Of a stretch of 64,000 nucleotides of DNA, positions 1 through 9,313 are shown in pieces. Below the pieces are notes generated by a model. That model was not told the origin of the DNA and did no database searches. It saw nothing but the letters and a program-made list of their open reading frames with translations. Each line of letters opens with the position of its first letter. The first letter of the stretch is position 1. Location of the stretch: assembly GCA_943737045.1 (NCBI GenBank), contig CALSFV010000237.1, positions 248,001 to 312,000 on the forward strand, given 5' to 3'. The translations under genes were made by a program, and so were the position numbers. This stretch comes from Parapristionchus giblindavisi. Taxonomy: Eukaryota; Nematoda; Chromadorea; Rhabditida; Diplogasteridae.

Positions 1-38
1 TTCGTGTCAAGTTAATATATTATCGAATCTTATCGTAG

Positions 39-206
39 CATATACCACGTGAAAGAGCAAAAAAATCTGAATAATCTACACTTCAGTTCATGTCAAACTG
101 TAATGCTGTGTTGATTCCACAATGCAATTAGTACAAAAGTAGCTTTCACTCTGATAAGACCAAAACAATACCTGAAATGAAAAATTTTCTGCTAAACCCA
201 GCGTGT
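39..206 (+). repeat. Sub-monomer module A (168 bp)
   Basis: This half of the monomer begins with box A (p39-70, CATATACCA then CGT then GAAAGAGC and an A-tract). Box A matches box B of the second half at 29 of 32 positions in copies carrying p65 T, differing only in the three bases after CATATACCA. Weaker similarity continues: CATGTCAAAC (p89-98) against CATGTTGAAC, GATTCCACAATGCAATTA (p113-130) against GAATTCACAAAATTGAATTA, and a pyrimidine run followed by a GATAAG/AATAAAG motif. I infer that modules A and B descend from one ancestral unit of about 160 bp. Module A carries most of the class-defining substitutions (p39 to p189). Confidence 0.75.
46..51. other. CACGTG palindrome in each monomer
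   Basis: A perfect CACGTG hexamer (E-box/G-box core) sits in box A of almost every monomer. It is lost through p48 in seven copies I noticed: p48 T at 1332 and 5186, and p48 A at 19962, 20926, 26067, 28315 and 30563. Basic helix-loop-helix proteins recognise this core in other settings. Nothing here shows that it is bound. It may simply be a chance hexamer that amplified with the repeat. Confidence 0.3.
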
Positions 207-280
207 CATATACCAAACGAAAGAGCAAAAAATTCTGAGTATTTTGCACATTCCCATGTTGAACAACGGCCACTTCAGCC

Positions 281-324
281 GAATTCACAAAATTGAATTA
301 TGCTTTTTTGGCAATAAAGAATTC
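281..324. other. EcoRI recognition pair of the monomer
   Basis: GAATTC occurs at p281-286 in copies with p286 C and at p319-324, across the monomer boundary, in nearly all copies. Digestion would therefore give a 321-322-bp ladder unit, with about half the units further cut into 38- and 283-bp pieces. The boundary site is destroyed (AAATTC) in two related monomers, at about 7705 and 8348. This predicts how the satellite would appear on a gel; no biological role is implied. Confidence 0.9.
313..318 (+). other. AATAAA hexamer in each monomer
   Basis: GGCAATAAAGAATTC places a canonical polyadenylation hexamer on the + strand once per monomer, followed closely by a GTGT-containing stretch. It becomes AATATA in two related copies (substitutions at 1280 and 5134). 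In a 66% AT repeat this may be chance. If the array is transcribed on this strand, the site could shorten transcripts. There is no direct evidence of either. Confidence 0.3.
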
Positions 325-3212
325 GTGTCAAGTTAATATATTATCGAATCTTATCGTAGCATATACCACGTGAAAGAGCAAAAAATTCTGAATAATCTAC
401 ACTTCAGTTCATGTCAAACTGTAATGCTGTGTTGATTCCACAATGCAATAAGTACAAAAGTAGCTTTCACTCTGATAAGACCAAAACAATACCTGAAATG
501 AAAAATTTTCTGCTAAACCCAGCGTGTCATATACCAAACGAAAGAGCAAAAAATTCTGAGTATTTTGCACATTCCCATGTTGAACAACGGCCACTTCAGC
601 CGAATTCACAAAATTGAATTATGCTTTTTTGGCAATAAAGAATTCGTGTCAAGTTAATATATTATCGAATCTTATCGTAGCATATACCACGTGAAAGAGC
701 AAAAAAATCTGAATAATCTACACTTCAGTTCATGTCAAACTGTAATGCTGTGTTGATTCCACAATGCAATTAGTACAAAAGTAGCTTTCACTCTGATAAG
801 ACCAAAACAATACCTGAAATGAAAAATTTTCTGCTAAACCCAGCGTGTCATATACCAAACGAAAGAGCAAAAAATTCTGAGTATTTTGCACATTCCCATG
901 TTGAACAACGGCCACTTCAGCCGAATTCACAAAATTGAATTATGCTTTTTTGGCAATAAAGAATTCGTGTCAAGTTAATATATTATCGAATCTTATCGTA
1001 GCATATACCACGTGAAAGAGCAAAAAATTCTGAATAATCTACACTTCAGTTCATGTCAAACTGTAATGCTGTGTTGATTCCACAATGCAATAAGTACAAA
1101 AGTAGCTTTCACTCTGATAAGACCAAAACAATACCTGAAATGAAAAATTTTCTGCTAAACCCAGCGTGTCATATACCAAACGAAAGAGCAAAAAATTCTG
1201 AGTATTTTGCACATTCCCATGTTGAACAACGGCCACTTCAGCCGAATTCACAAAATTGAATTATGCTTTTTTGGCAATATAGAATTCGTGTCAAGTTAAT
1301 ATATTATCGAATCTTATCGTAGCATATACCATGTGAAAGAGCAAAAAATTCTGAATAATCTACACTTCAGTTCATGTCAAACTGTAATGCTGTGTTGATT
1401 CCACAATGCAATAAGTACAAAAGTAGCTTTCACTCTGATAAGACCAAAACAATACCTGAAATGAAAAATTTTCTGCTAAACCCAGCGTGTCATATACCAA
1501 AACGAAAGAGCAAAAAATTCTGAGTATTTTGCACATTCCCATGTTGAACAACGGCCACTTCAGCCGAATTCACAAAATTGAATTATGCTTTTTTGGCAAT
1601 AAAGAATTCGTGTCAAGTTAATATATTATCGAATCTTATCGTAGCATATACCACGTGAAAGAGCAAAAAATTCTGAATAATCTACACTTCAGTTCATGTC
1701 AAACTGTAATGCTGTGTTGATTCCACAATGCAATAAGTACAAAAGTAGCTTTCACTCTGATAAGACCAAAACAATACCTGAAATGAAAAATTTTCTGCTA
1801 AACCCAGCGTGTCATATACCAAACGAAAGAGCAAAAAATTCTGAGTATTTTGCACGTTCCCATGTTGAACAACGGCCACTTCAGCCGAATTAACAAAATT
1901 GAATTATGCTTTTTTGGCAATAAAGAATTCGTGTCAAGTTAATATATTATCGAATCTTATCGTAGCATATACCACGTGAAAGAGCAAAAAAATCTGAATA
2001 ATCTACACTTCAGTTCATGTCAAACTGTAATGCTGTGTTGATTCCACAATGCAATTAGTACAAAAGTAGCTTTCACTCTGATAAGACCAAAACAATACCT
2101 GAAATGAAAAATTTTCTGCTAAACCCAGCGTGTCATATACCAAACGAAAGAGCAAACAATTCTGAGTATTTTGCACATTCCCATGTTGAACAACGGCCAC
2201 TTCAGCCGAATTCACAAAATTGAATTATGCTTTTTTGGCAATAAAGAATTCGTGTCAAGTTAATATATTATCGAATCTTATCGTAGCATATACCACGTGA
2301 AAGAGCAAAAAATTCTGAATAATCTACACTTCAGTTCATGTCAAACTGTAATGCTGTGTTGATTCCACAATGCAATAAGTACAAAAGTAGCTTTCACTCT
2401 GATAAGACCAAAACAATACCTGAAATGAAAAATTTTCTGCTAAACCCAGCGTGTCATATACCAAACGAAAGAGCAAAAAATTCTGAGTATTTTGCACATT
2501 CCCATGTTGAACAACGGCCACTTCAGCCGAATTCACAAAATTGAATTATGCTTTTTTGGCAATAAAGAATTCGTGTCAAGTTAATATATTATCGAATCTT
2601 ATCGTAGCATATACCACGTGAAAGAGCAAAAAATTCTGAATAATCTACACTTCAGTTCATGTCAAACTGTAATGCTGTGTTGATTCCACAATGCAATAAG
2701 TACAAAAGTAGCTTTCACTCTGATAAGACCAAAACAATACCTGAAATGAAAAATTTTCTGCTAAACCCAGCGTGTCATATACCAAAACGAAAGAGCAAAA
2801 AATTCTGAGTATTTTGCACATTCCCATGTTGAACAACGGCCACTTCAGCCGAATTCACAAAATTGAATTATGCTTTTTTGGCAATAAAGAATTCGTGTCA
2901 AGTTAATATATTATCGAATCTTATCGTAGCATATACCACGTGAAAGAGCAAAAAATTCTGAATAATCTACACTTCAGTTCATGTCAAACTGTAATGCTGT
3001 GTTGATTCCACAATGCAATAAGTACAAAAGTAGCTTTCACTCTGATAAGACCAAAACAATACCTGAAATGAAAAATTTTCTGCTAAACCCAGCGTGTCAT
3101 ATACCAAACGAAAGAGCAAAAAATTCTGAGTATTTTGCACGTTCCCATGTTGAACAACGGCCACTTCAGCCGAATTAACAAAATTGAATTATGCTTTTTT
3201 GGCAATAAAGAA

Positions 3213-3854
3213 TTCGTGTCAAGTTAATATATTATCGAATCTTATCGTAGCATATACCACGTGAAAGAGCAAAAAAATCTGAATAATCTACACTTCAGTT
3301 CATGTCAAACTGTAATGCTGTGTTGATTCCACAATGCAATTAGTACAAAAGTAGCTTTCACTCTGATAAGACCAAAACAATACCTGAAATGAAAAATTTT
3401 CTGCTAAACCCAGCGTGTCATATACCAAACGAAAGAGCAAAAAATTCTGAGTATTTTGCACATTCCCATGTTGAACAACGGCCACTTCAGCCGAATTCAC
3501 AAAATTGAATTATGCTTTTTTGGCAATAAAGAATTCGTGTCAAGTTAATATATTATCGAATCTTATCGTAGCATATACCACGTGAAAGAGCAAAAAATTC
3601 TGAATAATCTACACTTCAGTTCATGTCAAACTGTAATGCTGTGTTGATTCCACAATGCAATAAGTACAAAAGTAGCGTTCACTCTGATAAGACCAAAACA
3701 ATACCTGAAATGAAAAATTTTCTGCTAAACCCAGCGTGTCATATACCAAACGAAAGAGCAAAAAATTCTGAGTATTTTGCACATTCCCATGTTGAACAAC
3801 GGCCACTTCAGCCGAATTCACAAAATTGAATTATGCTTTTTTGGCAATAAAGAA
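3213..3854 (+). repeat. A B dimer between the two 10-monomer copies
   Basis: Two monomers (A, then B with a private p144 G at about 3677) extend the A/B alternation of the next copy. They make the duplication register 12 monomers (3,854 bp), although only ten of the class positions match across both copies. They look like a local dimer gain next to the duplicated block. Confidence 0.8.
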
Positions 3855-6800
3855 TTCGTGTCAAGTTAATATATTATCGAATCTTATCGTAGCATATACC
3901 ACGTGAAAGAGCAAAAAAATCTGAATAATCTACACTTCAGTTCATGTCAAACTGTAATGCTGTGTTGATTCCACAATGCAATTAGTACAAAAGTAGCTTT
4001 CACTCTGATAAGACCAAAACAATACCTGAAATGAAAAATTTTCTGCTAAACCCAGCGTGTCATATACCAAACGAAAGAGCAAAAAATTCTGAGTATTTTG
4101 CACATTCCCATGTTGAACAACGGCCACTTCAGCCGAATTCACAAAATTGAATTATGCTTTTTTGGCAATAAAGAATTCGTGTCAAGTTAATATATTATCG
4201 AATCTTATCGTAGCATATACCACGTGAAAGAGCAAAAAATTCTGAATAATCTACACTTCAGTTCATGTCAAACTGTAATGCTGTGTTGATTCCACAATGC
4301 AATAAGTACAAAAGTAGCTTTCACTCTGATAAGACCAAAACAATACCTGAAATGAAAAATTTTCTGCTAAACCCAGCGTGTCATATACCAAACGAAAGAG
4401 CAAAAAATTCTGAGTATTTTGCACATTCCCATGTTGAACAACGGCCACTTCAGCCGAATTCACAAAATTGAATTATGCTTTTTTGGCAATAAAGAATTCG
4501 TGTCAAGTTAATATATTATCGAATCTTATCGTAGCATATACCACGTGAAAGAGCAAAAAAATCTGAATAATCTACACTTCAGTTCATGTCAAACTGTAAT
4601 GCTGTGTTGATTCCACAATGCAATTAGTACAAAAGTAGCTTTCACTCTGATAAGACCAAAACAATACCTGAAATGAAAAATTTTCTGCTAAACCCAGCGT
4701 GTCATATACCAAACGAAAGAGCAAAAAATTCTGAGTATTTTGCACATTCCCATGTTGAACAACGGCCACTTCAGCCGAATTCACAAAATTGAATTATGCT
4801 TTTTTGGCAATAAAGAATTCGTGTCAAGTTAATATATTATCGAATCTTATCGTAGCATATACCACGTGAAAGAGCAAAAAATTCTGAATAATCTACACTT
4901 CAGTTCATGTCAAACTGTAATGCTGTGTTGATTCCACAATGCAATAAGTACAAAAGTAGCTTTCACTCTGATAAGACCAAAACAATACCTGAAATGAAAA
5001 ATTTTCTGCTAAACCCAGCGTGTCATATACCAAACGAAAGAGCAAAAAATTCTGAGTATTTTGCACATTCCCATGTTGAACAACGGCCACTTCAGCCGAA
5101 TTCACAAAATTGAATTATGCTTTTTTGGCAATATAGAATTCGTGTCAAGTTAATATATTATCGAATCTTATCGTAGCATATACCATGTGAAAGAGCAAAA
5201 AATTCTGAATAATCTACACTTCAGTTCATGTCAAACTGTAATGCTGTGTTGATTCCACAATGCAATAAGTACAAAAGTAGCTTTCACTCTGATAAGACCA
5301 AAACAATACCTGAAATGAAAAATTTTCTGCTAAACCCAGCGTGTCATATACCAAAACGAAAGAGCAAAAAATTCTGAGTATTTTGCACATTCCCATGTTG
5401 AACAACGGCCACTTCAGCCGAATTCACAAAATTGAATTATGCTTTTTTGGCAATAAAGAATTCGTGTCAAGTTAATATATTATCGAATCTTATCGTAGCA
5501 TATACCACGTGAAAGAGCAAAAAATTCTGAATAATCTACACTTCAGTTCATGTCAAACTGTAATGCTGTGTTGATTCCACAATGCAATAAGTACAAAAGT
5601 AGCTTTCACTCTGATAAGACCAAAACAATACCTGAAATGAAAAATTTTCTGCTAAACCCAGCGTGTCATATACCAAACGAAAGAGCAAAAAATTCTGAGT
5701 ATTTTGCACGTTCCCATGTTGAACAACGGCCACTTCAGCCGAATTAACAAAATTGAATTATGCTTTTTTGGCAATAAAGAATTCGTGTCAAGTTAATATA
5801 TTATCGAATCTTATCGTAGCATATACCACGTGAAAGAGCAAAAAAATCTGAATAATCTACACTTCAGTTCATGTCAAACTGTAATGCTGTGTTGATTCCA
5901 CAATGCAATTAGTACAAAAGTAGCTTTCACTCTGATAAGACCAAAACAATACCTGAAATGAAAAATTTTCTGCTAAACCCAGCGTGTCATATACCAAACG
6001 AAAGAGCAAACAATTCTGAGTATTTTGCACATTCCCATGTTGAACAACGGCCACTTCAGCCGAATTCACAAAATTGAATTATGCTTTTTTGGCAATAAAG
6101 AATTCGTGTCAAGTTAATATATTATCGAATCTTATCGTAGCATATACCACGTGAAAGAGCAAAAAATTCTGAATAATCTACACTTCAGTTCATGTCAAAC
6201 TGTAATGCTGTGTTGATTCCACAATGCAATAAGTACAAAAGTAGCTTTCACTCTGATAAGACCAAAACAATACCTGAAATGAAAAATTTTCTGCTAAACC
6301 CAGCGTGTCATATACCAAACGAAAGAGCAAAAAATTCTGAGTATTTTGCACATTCCCATGTTGAACAACGGCCACTTCAGCCGAATTCACAAAATTGAAT
6401 TATGCTTTTTTGGCAATAAAGAATTCGTGTCAAGTTAATATATTATCGAATCTTATCGTAGCATATACCACGTGAAAGAGCAAAAAATTCTGAATAATCT
6501 ACACTTCAGTTCATGTCAAACTGTAATGCTGTGTTGATTCCACAATGCAATAAGTACAAAAGTAGCTTTCACTCTGATAAGACCAAAACAATACCTGAAA
6601 TGAAAAATTTTCTGCTAAACCCAGCGTGTCATATACCAAAACGAAAGAGCAAAAAATTCTGAGTATTTTGCACATTCCCATGTTGAACAACGGCCACTTC
6701 AGCCGAATTCACAAAATTGAATTATGCTTTTTTGGCAATAAAGAATTCGTGTCAAGTTAATATATTATCGAATCTTATCGTAGCATATACCACGTGAAAG

Positions 6801-7066
6801 AGCAAAAAATTCTGAATAATCTACACTTCAGTTCATGTCAAACTGTAATGCTGTGTTGATTCCACAATGCAATAAGTACAAAAGTAGCTTTCACTCTGAT
6901 AAGACCAAAACAATACCTGAAATGAAAAATTTTCTGCTAAACCCAGCGTGTCATATACCAAACGAAAGAGCAAAAAATTCTGAGTATTTTGCACGTTCCC
7001 ATGTTGAACAACGGCCACTTCAGCCGAATTAACAAAATTGAATTATGCTTTTTTGGCAATAAAGAA
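3855..7066 (+). repeat. HOR copy 2: 10 monomers A B A B* C* D E B C D
   Basis: Same class order and the same private variants as 1-3212, offset by 3,854 bp. I saw no class difference between the copies; base-by-base comparison was not run. After it the order breaks down into a run of D monomers. Confidence 0.9.
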
Positions 7067-8671
7067 TTCGTGTCAAGTTAATATATTATCGAATCTTATC
7101 GTAGCATATACCACGTGAAAGAGCAAAAAAATCTGAATAATCTACACTTCAGTTCATGTCAAACTGTAATGCTGTGTTGATTCCACAATGCAATAAGTAC
7201 AAAAGTAGCTTTCACTCTGATAAGACCAAAACAATACCTGAAATGAAAAATTTTCTGCTAAACCCAGCGTGTCATATACCAAACGAAAGAGCAAAAAATT
7301 CTGAGTATTTTGCACGTTCCCATGTTGAACAACGACCACTTCAGCCGAATTAACAAAATTGAATTATGCTTTTTTGGCAATAAAGAATTCGTGTCAAGTT
7401 AATATATTATCGAATCTTATCGTAGCATATACCACGTGAAAGAGCAAAAAATTCTGAATAATCTACACTTCAGTTCATGTCAAACTGTAATGCTGTGTTG
7501 ATTCCACAATGCAATAAGTACAAAAGTAGCTTTTACTCTGATAAGACCAAAACAATACCTGAAATGAAAAATTTTCTGCTAAACCCAGCGTGTCATATAC
7601 CAAACGAAAGAGCAAAAAATTCTGAGTATTTTGCACGTTCCCATGTTGAACAACGGCCACTTCAGCCGAATTAACAAAATTGAATTATGCTTTTTTGGCA
7701 ATAAAAAATTCGTGTCAAGTTAATATATTATCGAATCTTATCGTAGCATATACCACGTGAAAGAGCAAAAAATTCTGAATAATCTACACTTCAGTTCATG
7801 TCAAACTGTAATGCTGTGTTGATTCCACAATGCAATAAGTACAAAAGTAGCTTTCACTCTGATAAGACCAAAACAATACCTGAAATGAAAAATTTTCTGC
7901 TAAACCCAGCGTGTCATATACCAAACGAAAGAGCAAAAAATTCTGAGTATTTTGCACGTTCCCATGTTGAACAACGGCCACTTCAGCCGAATTAACAAAA
8001 TTGAATTATGCTTTTTTGGCAATAAAGAATTCGTGTCAAGTTAATATATTATCGAATCTTATCGTAGCATATACCACGTGAAAGAGCAAAAAATTCTGAA
8101 TAATCTACACTTCAGTTCATGTCAAACTGTAATGCTGTGTTGATTCCACAATGCAATAAGTACAAAAGTAGCTTTTACTCTGATAAGACCAAAACAATAC
8201 CTGAAATGAAAAATTTTCTGCTAAACCCAGCGTGTCATATACCAAACGAAAGAGCAAAAAATTCTGAGTATTTTGCACGTTCCCATGTTGAACAACGGCC
8301 ACTTCAGCCGAATTAACAAAATTGAATTATGCTTTTTTGGCAATAAAAAATTCGTGTCAAGTTAATATATTATCGAATCTTATCGTAGCATATACCACGT
8401 GAAAGAGCAAAAAATTCTGAATAATCTACACTTCAGTTCATGTCAAACTGTAATGCTGTGTTGATTCCACAATGCAATAAGTACAAAAGTAGCTTTCACT
8501 CTGATAAGACCAAAACAATACCTGAAATGAAAAATTTTCTGCTAAACCCAGCGTGTCATATACCAAACGAAAGAGCAAACAATTCTGAGTATTTTGCACA
8601 TTCCCATGTTGAACAACGGCCACTTCAGCCGAATTCACAAAATTGAATTATGCTTTTTTGGCAATAAAGAA
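7067..8671 (+). repeat. Class D expansion with hybrid edges (5 monomers)
   Basis: Five monomers. The first (7067-7387) has p65 A, as in class E, followed by class D to the right, plus a private change in CGGCC to CGACC near 7334. Then come D'' (7388-7708), D (7709-8029) and D'' (8030-8350). Both D'' copies share p147 T and p319 A, the latter removing the boundary EcoRI sequence. The fifth (8351-8671) is D/B-like at p65 and p129 but class E at p230. The D''-D pair is a 642-bp duplication. The two edge monomers read as E-left/D-right and D-left/E-right, as expected of out-of-register exchange between neighbouring D and E units. Confidence 0.75.
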
Positions 8672-9313
8672 TTCGTGTCAAGTTAATATATTATCGAATC
8701 TTATCGTAGCATATACCACGTGAAAGAGCAAAAAAATCTGAATAATCTACACTTCAGTTCATGTCAAACTGTAATGCTGTGTTGATTCCACAATGCAATT
8801 AGTACAAAAGTAGCTTTCACTCTGATAAGACCAAAACAATACCTGAAATGAAAAATTTTCTGCTAAACCCAGCGTGTCATATACCAAACGAAAGAGCAAA
8901 AAATTCTGAGTATTTTGCACATTCCCATGTTGAACAACGGCCACTTCAGCCGAATTCACAAAATTGAATTATGCTTTTTTGGCAATAAAGAATTCGTGTC
9001 AAGTTAATATATTATCGAATCTTATCGTAGCATATACCACGTGAAAGAGCAAAAAATTCTGAATAATCTACACTTCAGTTCATGTCAAACTGTAATGCTG
9101 TGTTGATTCCACAATGCAATAAGTACAAAAGTAGCTTTCACTCTGATAAGACCAAAACAATACCTGAAATGAAAAATTTTCTGCTAAACCCAGCGTGTCA
9201 TATACCAAACGAAAGAGCAAAAAATTCTGAGTATTTTGCACATTCCCATGTTGAACAACGGCCACTTCAGCCGAATTCACAAAATTGAATTATGCTTTTT
9301 TGGCAATAAAGAA
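8672..9313 (+). repeat. A B dimer
   Basis: Two ordinary monomers, A then B, joining the D expansion to the 13-monomer HOR. Their order matches the A B that ends each HOR copy, so the HOR could equally be phased to begin earlier, with its first copy partly replaced. Confidence 0.8.

Larger units (their letters stand above)
1..321 (+). repeat. Reference monomer (class A) used for p-coordinates
   Basis: The first copy starts at TTCGTGTCAAG and ends one base before the next TTCGTGTCAAG at 322. The starting phase is arbitrary, set by the window edge. Composition is A120 C62 G47 T92, with eight CpG (p3, p24, p34, p48, p202, p218, p267, p280). A/T tracts occur at p59-65 (A7), p135-138, p162-165, p180-188 (A5T4), p227-234 (A6TT), p289-294 and p304-309 (T6). 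Such tracts are common in satellite DNA and can bend the helix. Class A is defined by p65 A, p129 T, p250 A and p286 C. No start-to-stop frame crosses the unit on either strand without a stop in the regular monomers. Confidence 0.95.
207..359 (+). repeat. Sub-monomer module B (153 bp)
   Basis: The second half starts with box B (p207-238) and runs to the next box A at 360, so the box spacing alternates 168 and 153 bp. Module B holds the A-triplet at p215-217, where one extra A makes the 322-bp class C and V monomers; the A6 tract p227-232, which is the most variable stretch; the p250 A/G site; and the p286 C/A site that creates or removes an EcoRI sequence. The last part, from TTCGTGTCAAG to the next box A, is nearly invariant through the array. 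Diverged half-units of near-nucleosomal length are known in several eukaryotic satellites. The common origin of the halves is inferred from the alignment and has not been computed. Confidence 0.7.
1..3212 (+). repeat. HOR copy 1: 10 monomers A B A B* C* D E B C D
   Basis: Ten monomers whose class order recurs 3,854 bp downstream at 3855-7066. The two copies share private marks: B* ends with p317 T (1280 and 5134) and C* has p48 T (1332 and 5186). Shared rare variants at the same register are strong evidence of segmental duplication rather than independent mutation. Within it, the A/B alternation of the first four monomers is a 642-bp dimer, and C monomers add one base. Confidence 0.9.

Noticed and set aside
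79..278. CACTTCAG repeated at p79-86 and p271-278 as a third sub-repeat
   Set aside because: The 192-bp spacing does not fit the 168/153 module register, and the match is only eight bases, so chance is sufficient.
304..309. T6 run as a Pol III terminator of a small RNA unit
   Set aside because: No convincing internal A box or B box (GGTTC-type) was seen upstream in the monomer, so the run is more simply part of the A/T-tract content.
321..337. CENP-B box-like site starting at ATTCG
   Set aside because: Only the TTCG core and the following A match; the required CGGG half is TTAA. No full 17-bp box was found on either strand of the monomer.
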